Notes: a model not told the origin generated them from the sequence alone. Shown: positions 1 through 14,440, counted from the first letter of the stretch. The stretch is 64,000 nt of DNA from Aristolochia californica (GCA_029961685.1 JARWKL010000010.1:8205931-8269930), one strand, 5' to 3'. Numbers and translations: made by a program.

Positions 1-285
1 ATTTAAAAACGAGTGTCTTCCCTCGAAGAAAAGAAACTACCATTTGCTTCTGTTCGATTAATACGCATTCAGGATCTTTCTTTCTTTCAAAGTTTTTTCC
101 TGAATAATGAACTGTGCAGAAAAATACAAGAAGGCGAAGAGGAGAGAGAAGGCGAGAATGCTGCTCGATATGCTGCAGCTTTTGAGGATGGACTATGCTC
201 GAGTCAGAAGGCGACGGCCGATCCACAACAAAGGCGTGCCGGCTGCTCCATGAAAAGACCCTCTAAATCTGGAGCACGCTTTTGA
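1..285 (+). other. Possible end of an unknown gene at the left edge
   Basis: An open frame runs from the window edge to a stop at 285 (90 residues, no ATG start). A second frame starts at the ATG at 107 and gives a very basic Arg/Lys-rich peptide of about 50 residues. Base composition at 130-270 is clearly more GC-rich than the flanking AT-rich DNA, as expected of an exon. A T-rich tract followed by AAAG at about 75-92 could be part of an intron 3' end. Neither peptide matches a family I recognise. It could be the last coding exon and 3' UTR of a plus-strand gene that starts outside the window, or chance. Confidence 0.22.
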
Positions 286-1644
286 CAAGATCTCGGAAAG
301 CATGAAAGATGTTGTTTTATTATTTGCAGAATGATATCGGGTACTGGTTATGTTTAGCATTGTGGCCGACACCTAAATTTTTATGCTTTCTAGGGTTGTT
401 AATACCAAAACATTTTGCCAAGTTTACGAGGAAGTACAAAATATGTTGTCTTAGTCTCTTTCCTGTCTCCTGTCTTGTTGCTTAAAATGTTTGGCCCTAT
501 CTTCGTTTAGTCTAATGGCAAAAGGTTCTGGGCCCCCTTAAGGACGACAGAGTCACGATGTAAATGTAATTTAAATTGTCTGTTTGTAACCATCACAAAA
601 TTTGACCCAATGAGATGGTTTTAGATATCTTAGTCCAGTCTAATCAAATAGGAAGAATTAATGTGATTTATCTCCTTATGTAAATGGGTTTTATTCATTT
701 TCCTTATGTGATTGGAATAGACCAATTCCTTAGTCTCCTCTATATGCTAGTTTATGGACTAGAATATTTTAGTAATAACAGACCCAGTGAGATTTATTGA
801 TAATAATCCAATTAATTCTTAGGTTAGGTTAGGGTTGTGCACATTGATCTAAATTCAATTAATCTAAGGTACTCTTTCAAAAAATAACAATACATAAAAA
901 AATGAAAACAAAATACTCAAGGCCTCCTTCAATATATAGGTAGCTAATTATTAATAGTGCTATCAATTTATTTTAAAAATTAACAAAACAACATTAGTAA
1001 GTAAATTATATTTAGAGACGGGAGCTACCAATCAGGGTTTTCACGATTTTCCAAACGGAGATAGTGACATTAGATGTAATCAAGTGAGTGACATATGATG
1101 TAATTATGTAATACCTTAATTTCCTTTCTCTACTTATGTACTAGGGGTTTTAACCCTCACAAACTATAAATAAGATGGCAGGGAGTGCTCCATACATGCT
1201 CTTGGGCCCCCTTGAGAAACCCTAATTCCTTGCCACAGTCGTCCCCTATTTCCTCTTGTCTTTGATATCTTTTCTTTCCTTTTATTCTTCTCCTCTCTTC
1301 TCCTCCTTAAACCTAGACCTTCTAGTGATATAACCCTAGAATCTAATATCTTCTACCATTTTATTTCATCTTTTTCCAATGCAAAATTTTCATGGAGGAT
1401 GTGCTTCCTTAGAGTCACAACTTAGTGGCTTTTTTGTCAACCGACATTTTTTGGGATTTAAACGCTCATGCTCTTCTTGGAGCTCTAGTTTTATTACAAA
1501 TGATTGTATACTCCACATTCAACTCTTTATTGGAATATAGCTCTACACATTTCGCAAGAAACTTGTCATTTTCTCTCTCTAACTCTTTAATCTAGAGGAC
1601 CTCTCATATTTTAAAGAACCCATTTCCTCTCCTAACTTAGTAAG
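286..1644. other. AT-rich stretch without a recognisable gene
   Basis: No sustained coding frame or recognisable domain. A TATA-like CTATAAATAAG lies at about 1163-1173, followed by pyrimidine-rich DNA. It could be the promoter/leader of a decayed LTR or of a lost transcript, but no matching LTR partner was found in the window. Confidence 0.4.
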
Positions 1645-1928
1645 TGTTGAAGAGCAGGTATGGAAGAGCCTTACATGACTCTCACAATAAGAAGTCTTAA
1701 AGAAAGATTTTCAGTTAAAAGGTATTTTAGTTATGTTAGTCTTTTATTTATGTTCAATTATTTAATTATGCTAGGACTTATCTTTAAGTTTTAGACTTTG
1801 GGTGTAATTGGCACAATGGTAGTTTAATTGTAATTGGACTCAATTACTTTCCCTTATTATAAATAGGGGTTCATGTACTCAAATTGCAACAAGTTAGTAA
1901 AATTTTTCTCTTTTCTAGAAATTCAACA
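1645..1928 (+). repeat. LTR of family A (5' copy)
   Basis: 284 bp that begins TGTTGAAG and ends ATTCAACA, so it is bounded by a short inverted repeat. It holds a TATA box (TATAAATAGG, about 1859) with a pyrimidine-rich leader after it. TGTTATCAGATCAGG, a variant of the initiator-Met tRNA primer site, follows directly. Related LTRs occur at 9237, 9602-15248, 28797-29019 and 51993-52322. Confidence 0.8.
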
Positions 1929-3673
1929 TGTTATCAGATCAGGTTTTGTGAGTTGACTTATTTAAACCACAAAGATAACACAATTAGTAGTTTAGGTTCG
2001 TATTCTATCTTTTCTCTCTCTTTTTAGTCCCAATACCTATTATTTTCTTGGATTTCGCACCTCCATACCGAGATTTTCATATTTAAAATTATATATTGAC
2101 AAAAATATCTTCGAGTCTACTTTCTCACTCAGAAATAATTTTAGCAATCAGATTTTTCTACAAAGAGAAATTGATATTTGAAGCAACAAAAGTCAGACTG
2201 CAACAGAGGTTCGAGCAACAGTTGAAAGCATCAAATTTCAATTTTTTTATGCCATCAAGAATGAGAGTTTTTACGAATAATTATAAATAAAAATAAATAT
2301 CTATAAGTCTATTTTCTTACCTATTCAATCAATTCTCAATGTAAGTTTTCTAGAGGGAGATATAGATTTTGGAAGAGTCAATGGTCATGTTGGTTGAAGA
2401 AAAAAGAGTATTCAGTTTGGCCAGATTACCGAGTCCGAAATTTTTCAGATTTTTTATTTTAAAATAAGTATATTTGATTAAGAAAAGTTATACTTGAAAG
2501 AAACTTATTGAAGTGTAGTTTCATAAGGACAAAGTTTCATTGCAATCTTATCTATATTTAAGTAGATATTCGCATTAGAGTCAGCAAGGGTCAAAGCTAT
2601 AGAATTAAGAGAATCAAGAGGCTATAAAAGATTCAAGAAAGAATATTTTTGTGTCAAGTTAGGTATCAAATAAAATATCTTCAACTCTAGTTTCTTGATC
2701 AACAATAAGTTTGTAATTTTGAGGTATATTTTGGGAGATATTGATTTTATAAGTACCAAGTGTTAGTTCTGCCAAAAATCTCTTTTTTTTCCTATTTTCT
2801 TTCGTATTATCGCTCTGGGCATTGACATGAATTGAGTTTCATTTTCTTCCAAAATTTGATTTTTTTAGCCAAATATGTCTTCTAATTAGAGATTTTTGGT
2901 CTAAATCCAACTCTTATCTTCTTTTTGAAACCTCTTTGATCCCAAAAATTCTTTATCTTAGGAAAGTCTAATTTAGGAAAATGTTGCTAATTCGGCAAAG
3001 TTTATCATTTGAAAGTATTCAAGATAGGAATTTGTCGAGTATTTGATTAGAAACTTTCCTCATATAGGCTGATCAATTTGGAAACATAAACTTGTAAGTT
3101 AAGTTATACAATTATCAGAGTTTCCATAGTCATTGTTGTTTTCAAGTTTTGTGTTTTTGTTACTTTGTTGTATATCTTCTGCATCGTCGACTCCAAATTT
3201 TTTTGCTCACCCTCATGAAATTATCTTGAGGTCATACTTGGTCAAATTTTTTAGGTTATTTTTCTATCGTTATGATCTCTTTATTATTATCAAGGTGGTT
3301 ATTTTTCCTTAGTTACATTCCCCACATACCCCTTTTTATGAGTTACCTTTCTCCTATAATCCTTTTTTGACACTAGCATACCCCTTTGGGCACACCTCTT
3401 ATGCATTACTTTGGTTGGTTTCTCTATTTATATACATATGGGTGTTTAAATCCATTGAGTTTTTTTTTATGGGTACCCTCAAGTAGGGTTTTATCATCGT
3501 CCTTTGAGTGACATGCATTATCCCTTTTAGTGATTATTATCACTACTTTGGTTGAAATCCTATGACCTTGGTTTCGACCTTTTTTACACATACATCACCC
3601 ATCTTATTTTTTGAGAGTCTATATCCGATTGAGTTCTTATCCTTGGGACACTTTGATAGAGGAGATAATAAAT

Positions 3674-4406
<733 letters not shown>

Positions 4407-4938
4407 TGGTATCAGAGCATTAAATTTAGGATCCCTACATCAAAAGGAATGCTCTAAGAAGATATGATCAACATCATTCATAGAAGGCTCCTTGTGAATG
4501 AAGATAAAAAAGTGTGAGATAAATTCCTTCATTAGTTTTTTTATCACTTCATGTTACTAGTTTCAAATTTTAGAAGATGATTTAAAGATGAGTATGTGAA
4601 TTTTTTTCATCTTATGAGATTGTGGATATGAATGCCTCTCGATCTAGAAGAAGCTATCAAAACAGTTTTGTCGGTTTGAAAATTTTGTTAACTGAGACCA
4701 GTCCATGACCAGATTGTTGAAAAAGAATTTATTTTTTTCGTGGTAAAAAGATTCCCCTAATATAGAAGATGGATATTGAGTCTATTATGAGTGGTTATTT
4801 ACTCAGAAAAAAAAATCAGAATAATGATTGTTTAGTGTCAATGCTAAATTTCTCCATGCACCAAGTTGTTTGAAGAACACTACTTGGATATTTTGGTTAG
4901 AATTTTTTTGGAGAATTATTTTCGTTGAAGTGCCTATT

Positions 4939-7900
4939 ATGGCTAAAGAAAATGATAGTAGCAAAGGTGTTATACTCAGAATTACCACAATACCCTTACG
5001 AAGGGTATCAAATTTTATGAGTTAGTTCACATCAGTTTGGAGGTTCCTTATAACAAAGGACCTGCTTGGTCATCTCACCAACCGTGGACCACCTATTGAT
5101 CAAGAAGACATTTTTTATAAAAAATGGTTAAAAAATGATACCATTGTGATTAGTTGGCTAATCAAAAGCATGAAAAAATTGTGGAAAGAATGCACTCATT
5201 GTGGGAGATATGGCCACACTATCGATACATGCTATTACAAGGAAAGGAGTTACTATGGAAAAAATGGTCACTATGGAGAAATATGTTATAATGCCAACGA
5301 CAAAGGCTAATCAAGCATTGGTAGGTGATACGAAGGAGGATCAACCCACAAAATCAACTAAAAAGAAAATTTTTACTGATGAAGAATATGAGTTGTTTCA
5401 GAAAATGATGGGTTCTTCTACACGTTCCTCATTAAATACCGCTGCCACCACTGCTTCAGGTATGCTATCTGCCTCATCTTCATACTGGATAATTGACTCA
5501 GGAGGTTCCGTGCATCTTATAAGTAACAAACATTACTACATTTTGTATCTTTGTGTCTTTCACATAAGTTTGTTAGCATAGCTGACGATTCTCAAACCAA
5601 GGTTCAAGGGAAAGGATCCACTTCTGTTACACAATCACTTCTGCTCACTGATATTCTATTTGTTCCTACCTTCCTTTTGAATCTATTATCTGTTAGTTAG
5701 TTGACAAAGTATTTTAATTTCTCTCTCACCTTTTCACCCACTTCGTATGTATTTTAGGATCTTATAACGAATCAGGTGATTGGTAGAAGCCGTGAACAAG
5801 GGGGGCTATACTACCTGGATGTGCCAAAAATAAATACTGTTTCTACCAGTGAAAGTGAGACAAGGCTATGGCACAACCAGTTGGGACATCGATCTTCACA
5901 ATCTCTTCATTATATGTTAGCTACTCTTAAAGTTAGGTACGAGTTTAATTGTGAAGTTTGTCAACTAAGTAAACATCAAAGGAGTACATACTCACCTCAT
6001 CCAGAAGTCAAAAGTATTACCCCATTTTCATGCTATGGTACTTACTCAGTTTGGTCAGAACATAAAAATACTTTGGTTTGATAATGCCAAAGAATACATT
6101 TTCATAGAACTTGACTCTTTTTGTCAAGAAAATGGCATTATCCCTCAAACATCATGTGCCTACACTCCTCAAAAAAATGGTGTAGCAGAACGGAAAAATC
6201 ATCATATTCTTGAGGTAGCTCGAGGTTTATTGTTTGCCATGAAAGTTTCATACTTTTATTGGCCTCATGCAGTCCTTACCGCATGCTTTCTTATAAATCA
6301 TCTACCATCTTCTGTTCTTGGTAATAAATCTCCTTACTCTATATTGTTACTAAATAATGATCCATTTTTCAGTGCCCTTGAAATCTCCGGGTGTCAATGT
6401 TTTGTCCATATTTCCTCCCCAAAACACAGTAAACTTGATCCTAAATCTATCAAGTGTATCTTTCTAGGATACTCTTGTACACAAAAGGGTTATGTTTGTG
6501 ATAATCCCACTCTTCAGCATTTACTTGTGTCCAGGGATGTCACATTTTTTGAAGACTCTCAATACTATTTTGACAATGCACCTCCAGGTTTATCTTAACT
6601 ACCAGGTTCTCCTCAACCGGTTGTGCCCCGTGCTACAAAACTTTCTCAGCCCCCAGAAACACCGGTTGACACTACACTTGCTAAGTTTACGGATCCCACC
6701 GAGGTAAGTCCATCTTCTCCAGTTGTTTTTGGCCCACAATATGATACTCGTCCTATCACACAAAGAAAAGAACCCAGATCATGCACAATACACTCTACGT
6801 CTCATCCCATATGAAATTTTGTGTCTCATCATCGGTTGTCCCCTGCATGTTGTCAATTTGTCTCTACTATTTCTTCCATATCTGTATCACGATCCTATCA
6901 AGAGGCTCTCAAACATCCAGGGTGGATGGCAGCAATGGATGAAGAAATGCATGCACTTAATAAAAACCAGACATGGGCTCTAGCCCCACTTCCATCATAT
7001 AAGAAACCCATCGGTTACAAATGGGTGTTTACTGTGAAACATGATCTGGATTAGTTTGTGGCTCGGCTGAAGGCTCGTCTTGTGGCTAAGGGCTATACAC
7101 AATGTTATGGAATTGATTATGAGGAAACTTTCTCTCTAGTGGCAAAAATGAAATCGTTACTTGTGTTATTATCCCTGGTAGCTAACTCTTCCTGGTAGGT
7201 ATATCAACTTGATGTGAAAAATGCCTTTTTGAATGGGGACATCAAAGAAAAAATATATATGCAACAACCACCTGGGTATGTGGTTGAGGGAGAGTCAGTA
7301 TGTTGACTAAAAAAATCTTTGTATGGTCTAAAACAATCCCTTGGTGTATGGTTTGAGAAATTTAGTCAAGCCCTCATACGGGCAGGATTTTACAAATGCT
7401 CTGAAGATCACTCAGTTTTTATTAAAAACACACCTAGAGGCAAGGTAATTATGATAGTATATATTGATGATAACATTTTAACTGGTAGTGATTCCGAGGG
7501 TATCCAGGAAACAAAAGAAAAAAATATATGCTGAATTCAAGACAAAGGATCTTGGACTAAAATATTTTTTGGGTATTGAAGTATTACAATCTAGACATGG
7601 GATTGTGCTATCCCAAAGGAAGTATGCCCTTGATCTACTAGAGGAGACATGAATGCTGGGATGCAAACCAGCAGACACTCCTATGGAGTCAAATACAAAA
7701 TTATGTGCAGGTACGGGAGAAGATGTAGATATCGGAAAATATCAGAGACTAGTGGAAAGACTTGTTTACTTGTGTGTAACAAGGCCAGATATATCATATG
7801 CAGTAAGTGTGGTGAGTCAATACATGCACAAACTACAACTTAGTCATTGGAAAGCACTTGAAAGGATATTATGATATCTGAAAGGAGCTCTAGGAAGAGG

Positions 7901-8400
7901 GCTTATCTATAAAAATCATGATCACTTAAACATCGAAGGATTCTCAGATGCAGACTGGGTCAGATCCCTGGATGACAGGAAATCTACTTCGGGATTTTGT
8001 ACGATGGTTGGAGGGAATTTGGATACATGGAGAAGCAAGAAGCAAAATGTAGTAGCACGGTCTAGTGCAGAAGTAGAATACAAAACCATGACACACACTT
8101 TAGTGAACTCCTTTGGATAATATCTCTTCTCACAGAATTGGGATTCTACAACAAAGCTCTGATGGATCTATATTGTGATAATCAAGTAGCTATACACATT
8201 ACATCGAATCCAATCTTCCATGAAAGCACAAAGCATATTGAAGTGGAGTGCCATTTTATACGAGAAAAGTTCCAATCAGTTCTTTTATCTCTAAAGCATA
8301 TATCATCACAAAGTCAAGTTGCAGATATTTTCACCAAGCTAGTCACTCACAAGATTAAGTCTACCATCTGCAGCAAGTTGGGCATCTATAATGTTTCCTG
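4939..8400 (+). pseudogene. Copia-1 gag-pol, broken
   Basis: The frame begins at an ATG at 4939 with a Copia gag N-terminus similar to that of Copia-3. Order seen: CCHC zinc knuckle (CTHCGRYGHTIDTC, about 5190-5235), aspartic protease (WIIDSGG, about 5487), integrase zinc region (WHNQLGH ... CEVCQ, 5870-5970), integrase core (FDNAKEY; TPQKNGVAERKNH with the catalytic Glu, 6035-6597), RT (KWVFTVK; YIDD at 7460-7471), and RNase H with a 3' end resembling ADIFTK (7860-8400). Much of gag and the start of the integrase core are deleted. In-frame stops include SW-TAG-VYQLD and VC-TGA-LKK, where Gln and Arg are expected. No functional protein is possible. Confidence 0.88.
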
Positions 8401-8420
8401 ACCCCCAGCTTTGGGGGGAG

Positions 8421-8969
8421 TGTTATAATGTGGGACCCACCAAGGTGCACGAGCTGGTGGGACCCACCATGAGGACGTGGGATGCTAAGAAGAGTCCTCA
8501 CCCAAGCTAGCATGAGTTAAGAAGATAAGAAGCACAAGCTGAAATGAGTTAGAAGACTTGAAGATCAAGTGGGACCCACAAGGATAAGGCCACAAACTCA
8601 CCTCCTCCCTTATTTCCACGTTATTGATGAAGAGTCATAGTTTAACTTATATTAGAACTTTTTAGATATTGTTATCCTTTCAAGATAGACTTGTCTTAGA
8701 GAGTTAGAGTTAGAATGTACTTAGGAGATTTAAAGGTTAATTGTATAAGGACTCCATCACTTCCTCGACAATAAATAGAGGTGTTTTTAATTCAAAATTA
8801 ATCAAGTTCTACAATTCTCTCTTGAGTAAATCTGTCTCTCTCTTTGCTTGGCACACACGTTGTTCCTCTTCTCTTCTTCTCTCTACCTGAGAGCCTTCTT
8901 CCCCTTTTTTCTTTTTTCTTTCTCTTCTCCCTTGCTTGGAATATTGGAAAAGGGATCCTAAATTCAGCA
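8421..8969 (+). repeat. 3' LTR of Copia-1
   Basis: Begins TGTTATAATGTGGGACC right after the tract GGGGGGAG and ends ATTCAGCA. The next five bases, TAAAT, match those before the 5' LTR. It lacks the large CT expansion of its partner. Confidence 0.9.
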
Positions 8970-9236
8970 TAAATACAATTATGCTTTTGTTTCAAGCTGG
9001 GATTACACTAATACCTTCCAGTTTGAAGGGGAGAAGTAGAAGAAGAGATATAGGAAAGAGGTATTTTATTCCACATGTTGTCGGAATTTTTGTGTGACCT
9101 AAATATTTAAGAAAGAGGGAGAACAAAAGATGAAGAATTTTGCATTTGTGAAAAAAAATTTTAAGCAAAAGAAAATTGAAGACCAAGAATCCTTTTCATT
9201 CCAAGTTAAAGTTATAAACTCCAGTTTGAGGGGGAG

Positions 9237-9425
9237 TGTTGAAGAGCAGATATGGAAGTGTCTCACATGACTCCCACAAAAAGAAGTCTTACAGAGGAAG
9301 AATTATTATGGTATGAGACCAATGAGGTCTCATAGAAGAGTTTCAACTAAAAGGTATTTTAGTTATGTTGGTCTTCTATTTATGTTTAGTATTTTAATTA
9401 TATGTAACATGTATTTTTTTAAGTT
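9237..9425 (+). repeat. Family-A 3' LTR, truncated
   Basis: Starts TGTTGAAGAGCAGATATGG straight after TTTGAGGGGGAG. Similarity to the LTR at 1645 fades near 9425. The following 175 bp carry several TGATCAATC-type motifs resembling the family-B LTR, so the end was probably lost to another insertion or rearrangement. Confidence 0.6.
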
Positions 9426-9659
9426 CCCCAGGCTTGTTGATCACTCAGGCTACCAATAAATCAAATTCTCAACTTTTACGAAGTAGCCTAGTGATTAATC
9501 AATCTGAGTAGACTGATCAATCATGCTTTATGGGGTTTATATGCAGTGCTAGGAATGATCGACTACAAAACATGGTATGATTGGTTATTCTTTATAGTTC
9601 ATCGTTGAAGAGCAGATATGGAAGAGTCTTATATGACTCTCATAATAAAAAAGTTTACA

Positions 9660-10118
9660 TGTTAAGTTGTGGAGCCTAATCAAAGCCTTACATTAATTTG
9701 ATATGCGGATTGACCCGACCCCCTCCTGGGGAAAAGAGGCGGAGCCCCCCCCCCAGGTCCACGATATATTGACCGTTGTTTCATTAAGGGTAATTTGGAA
9801 ATTTTACTCTTGTATAGCGATTGCCCTAGTTTCCACTTTATATTTGGGGCACCATTATTAAGGTTTTATTATCCAAGAAGATCACCAGTTGCGGCTGAGA
9901 GAGGTTAGAGAAAAACCTCTTGTAAGTGTGTGAAATTTTTCTTGTAAACTATTTCATCTTCATAGTAGATTACTGTAGCGGCGAAAGAAAGAACATAGTC
10001 TCACCATGAGGTAAACTTGTATAAATCTTGTGTTTGTCCTCATGCCTGCTTTTTTCTTCTTCCGGGATTATTATTATTTCTCTCCTTAGTTTGGAATTAG
10101 GGCATCTAATTCCTTACA
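9660..10118 (+). repeat. 5' LTR of Copia-2
   Basis: 459 bp from TGTTAAGTTGTGGAGCC to CCTTACA. A run of C and G (about 9720-9765) has a counterpart in the 3' LTR. A TATA-like TTTATATTTGGG lies near 9837. Confidence 0.88.
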
Positions 10119-10153
10119 AGTCGTATTAGAACTTTGGTTCGTGATTAAGATCA

Positions 10154-13100
10154 ATGGCTTGCAGAGAAGGATCAACACTAGGAATCAACAAGTTTGATGG
10201 TATGGATTTTATGTTCTGGAGGATGTAGATCGAAGATTATCTATACAGTAAAAAATTGCTCTCACCACTTTTGGATATGAAACCAAAAGGTATGAAAGAT
10301 GATGAGTGGAATCTTTTTGATAGACAAGTGTTGGGAGTAGTCCAATTAACAATATCGAAGAACATCCCTCACAATGTGGCGTCAGAGAAAACCACAACAG
10401 GGATGATGAAGATTCTGTCAGATATGTATGAGAAGCCTTCTGCAAATAATAAGGTACATCTATTGAAATAAACTCTTCAATTTAAAGATGATAGAAAATA
10501 CATCAGTGCCAACACATTTGAATGAGTTTAGCACGATTGGCAATTAATTGACCTCATTCAAATTAAATTTGGAGATGAGGTTCATGGTTTAATTCTTTAG
10601 GCATCTCTACCAAATTGTTGGGATCCTATGAGGGTTGCGGTCATCAACTTTGTAGGCAATGGGAAGTTAATCTTTAATGATGTTCTGGATACCATCCTCA
10701 CAGAGGAAGTTCGTAGAAAGGACTCCGAAGAATCGTTGTCATCTAATTCTGCCCTAAATGTCGATACTGGGGGCATGAACTTTGAGAGGAATTCCAACAA
10801 GGGCAATGGTAGAGGGAAGTCAAAGAATGGTAGAAGCAAGTCCAAATTCGAAAGGCATGTTGACTGCTGGAATTGTGACTAGTCTGGTCTCATAAAGAAG
10901 AACTGCAGAATACCGAAGAAGGATGAAAAGAAAAGCAAAGCTGAAAATGCAGTGACTGAAGAGGTACAAGATGCTTTATGCTTGTGGGTTGATAGCCCTA
11001 TTGACTCTTGTGTGTTAGATTCAAGAGCTTCTTTTCACACCACCGTAAATCGTGAGATCATGGAGAATTATGTTGTTGGAGATCACAGGAAGGTGTATCT
11101 TGCTGATGGAGAACCTTAGAATATTGTTGGTATTGGTGATGTTAGTTTGAGGATGTCAAATGGAATAGTGTGGAAAATTCACAAGGTGAGACATGCACCT
11201 AAACTGATGTGAAACCTGATCTCAGTAGGACAACTTGTTGATGAAAGTCATAATGTGAATTTTAATGGTGCTGCCTAGAAAGTCACTAAGGCAGGCATGG
11301 CTGTTGCACAAGGAGTTAAAATTGGAACTCTTTACATCATTTCTAGTTGCAAAGACACGGTTAGGATTTTTGAAGCGGTTACCGATTTTGACTTGTGGCA
11401 TTATATGCTCGGTCACATGAGTGAGAAGGGAATGAAAGTGCTTCAGTCCAAAGGGAAGGTACCAAGGTTGAAAATTGTAAACAACAGTTTGTGTGAAGGC
11501 TGTATTTTTGGTAAGCAGAAAAGGGTTAGCTTTTTTAAGGCTGAAAAAGGAGCGAAATACAACAAAATTGGAGTTGATTCATACAGATGTGTGTAGGCCT
11601 TCAATTGTTACTTCCCTAGGTGGTTCTAACTACTATGTGACATTTATAGATGATGCAAGCAGAAAGGTATAGGTTTATTCCTTGAAAAATAAATCAGATG
11701 TCTTTGATACCTTCAAGAGATGGAGAGCAATGGTTGAGAATGAGACTAATTTGAAGGTGAAGTGTTTGTAGTCAGATAATGGGGGTGGATACATAGACGA
11801 TGATTTAAAGCAGTATTGTGGTGATAATAGAATCAAGACGAAGATGACCATTCTTGAAAAACCTCAACAGAATGGTGTGATCAAGAGAATGAATAGAGCT
11901 TTGAATGAGAGTGCTAGGATCATGATATTACATGCGGGATTGCCAAAGATGTTCTGGTCTTAGGCTATTAGCAGTGTTGCCTATTTGATCAATAAAGGTC
12001 CCTATTATGGTCCTGGGTTAAGTACCTATGTCTTCCGCTCCTAACAGACCGGTCTTTTGGGTAGTATTGGCTAGGTGCTTAATATTTGGTATCAAAGCGG
12101 GCTCCCACGTCGTGAGTTCGAGTCCCGAGATGCGCAAAGGCCAGATTAAAATACTGGTAGGTCCTTGTGATAAGCCCTGAGTTGAGCCAGTATCGTTACA
12201 CAGGCGCAAAGGCTGGATTAAAATACTGGTAGGTCATGTCTAGGTATTATCGCGGTCAGGCCAGTGTTGTTGCGCCACCGTGGTCGTCGGCTCGCGAAGG
12301 TGGGGTGTTATGGTCATGGGTTAAGTACCTATGTCTTCCGCTCCTAACAGACCGGTCTTTTGGGTAGTATTGGCTAGGTGCTTAATAGTCCCTCAACACC
12401 AATGGATTAAAAAATACCAGAAGAGGTCTAGAGCAGCAAAGTGGAAAACCTTTCTTTCTTGAAAGTTTTTGGTTGTGTTTCTTATATTCGTATTGATTCT
12501 ACTGTTAGAAGTAAACTTGATGTTAAATCTAAATATGTTTCTTTATTGGCTATGGTGGTACCGAGTTTGGTTATGGCTTCTGGGATGACCAAAGTCATAA
12601 GGTTATCAGGAGCAAGGACATGATTTTCATTGAAGGTGCCTTGTATAAAGATAGGTTGAGAATAGAGTGTGAGAGCACAAGTGATGAAGCCAACAAGTCT
12701 GAAGTCATTCAGTTGAGAGATCTTCCAATTATCGAAATGGAGAATATTGCTCAGGAAGACCAGGAAAACATACCCCCAAAAAATAAATCAAAACATTCTT
12801 GTGACTGAACTCAGGAGATTTGCCAAAATGAGCAGTCCACCACAGAGGTACTCCCCTGCGATGAATTATATTTTGTTGACTGACAAAGGTAAACTAGAGA
12901 GTTATGAGGAAGTCGTCCAAGCTGATAAATCAACAAAGTGGGAGTTGGCATACGGGGATGAGATGAATTCAATGTTATCCAATCAGACATGGCAGTTGGC
13001 CGAGTTACCAAAAGAGAAGAAGGACTTGCAGAATAAATGGGTGTACCAAATAAAAGACAAACATGATGGATGGAAGCGGTACAAGGCAAGACTAGTGGTA

Positions 13101-14440
13101 AAGGGCTTTCAACAAAAATAAGGCATTGAATATACTGAGATTTTCTCTCCAGTAGTGAAATTGACAACTATTAGAACAATGCTTGGACTAGTGCCAAATG
13201 AAGACTTGAACTTAGAGCAGTTGGATGTAATGAAAACTTTTCTTCATGGTGATTTGGAGGAAGAAATTTACATGATGAATCCATAGGGTTTCAAAGTAGA
13301 AGGAAAGGAGAAAATGGTGTGGAAATTTCCAAAGAGCTTGTATGGACTTAAACAAGCTCCAAAACAATGGTATAAGAAGTTTGACACCTTTATGAGTAGT
13401 AATGGTTTCATGAGGTTCTAGGTGGATCATTGCTGTTATGTGAAGAACTTTGGTGACTCCTACATCAATTGATGACATGTTGACGATAGGTGCTTGCAAA
13501 CAGGAAATAGATAAGTTGAAAAGGGAGTTGTCCAAAGTATTTTCAATGAAGGATTTGGGTGCGACAAAACAAATCCTTGAAATGAGGATTACTAGAGATA
13601 TTGATGTCTTGAAACTGTCACAAGAAGAATATGTGAAGAAGGTGTTGAGCATATTCAAAATGAAAGATGCAAAACCATTGAGTACTCCTTTGGCTAGTCA
13701 CTTTAGGCTATCTAAGGAGCAATCACCTTCAATAGAGCAGGAGCGAGCCTACATGGCCAATGTGCCTTATGCTTTTGCTATTGGCAGTCTCATGTATGCC
13801 ATGGTGTGCACTAGACCAGACATAGCTCATGCAGTGAGAGTTGTGAGCAGATATATGAGTGATCCAGGTAAACAACATTGGTAAGATGTGAAGTGGAATC
13901 TCAGGTATTTGAGAGGCATTGCAGACTTAGCCTTATGCTTCAGAAAGTCAAACTTGGGATTACATGGTTATATAGATTCTGACATGGCTAGAGACATTGA
14001 TGGAAGGAAGAGTACCACTGGATATGTATATACATTGGGTGGTATAGCAGTTAGTTGGGTCTCTAAGTTGTAGAAGATAGTTGTTCTTTCCACTACTGAG
14101 GCAAAATATGTTGCAATGACCGAAGCCAACAAAGAGATGGCATCGTTGCAGTCTTTTTGGAAAAAAATTATGTCTCAAGTATGGGATGAGTGTGTTGTAT
14201 TGTGACAGTCAGAGTGGTATTCATTTAGCAAAGAATCTTGTTTATCATGCCAGAAAAAAGCACATACAAGTGAATTACCACTTCATCAGATCAGCTCTAG
14301 AGAATGGTGTTTTAGCACTTTAGAAGATTCAAGGAAGTTAGAATCCAGTTGATATGTTGAAAAAGAATGTTACATTTGAGAAACTGAAGTTGTGTACAAC
14401 TTCAGTTGTACTTCTCTCTAGGGATTGAGAAGTTGTTGCT
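10154..14440 (+). pseudogene. Copia-2 gag-pol, broken
   Basis: Starts at the ATG at 10154 (MACREGSTLG). Order: gag; zinc knuckle (CWNCD-stop-SGLIKKNC, about 10866-10905); protease (SCVLDSRAS, about 11010); GAG-pre-integrase (WHYMLGHMSEKG, about 11396); integrase (FIDDASRKV, about 11645; SDNGGGY, about 11775; QQNGVIKRMNRALNE, about 11865); the TRIM at 12003; RT (NKWVYQIKDK, about 13035; a damaged catalytic region near 13470 reading DDMLTIG); RNase H with the D of YIDSDMA (about 13975) and the E of STTEAKY. Premature stops are mostly TAG, for example at 10226 where Gln is expected. A frameshift separates the two sides of the RT catalytic motif. Confidence 0.88.
12003..12387 (+). mobile_element. 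TRIM element with 82-bp LTRs
   Basis: Two 82-bp direct repeats (12003-12084 and 12306-12387) lie around a 221-bp non-coding middle. The primer site TTTGGTATCAAAGCGGGC follows the first repeat and a purine tract (GGTGGGG) precedes the second. GTCCC stands on both sides (11998-12002, 12388-12392), a perfect 5-bp target-site duplication. The middle has a stretch resembling a tRNA T-arm / Pol III B box (GAGTTCGAGTCCCG, about 12114) and a roughly 30-bp block present twice (about 12132 and 12203). It interrupts the Copia-2 integrase. Confidence 0.93.

Noticed and set aside
4407..4418. TGGTATCAGAGC and similar strings considered as tRNA gene pieces
   Set aside because: They are retrotransposon primer-binding sites. 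No cloverleaf can be formed around them.
12100..12140. Possible tRNA gene in the TRIM middle
   Set aside because: Only a T-arm/B-box-like string is present. No acceptor, D or anticodon stems were found.
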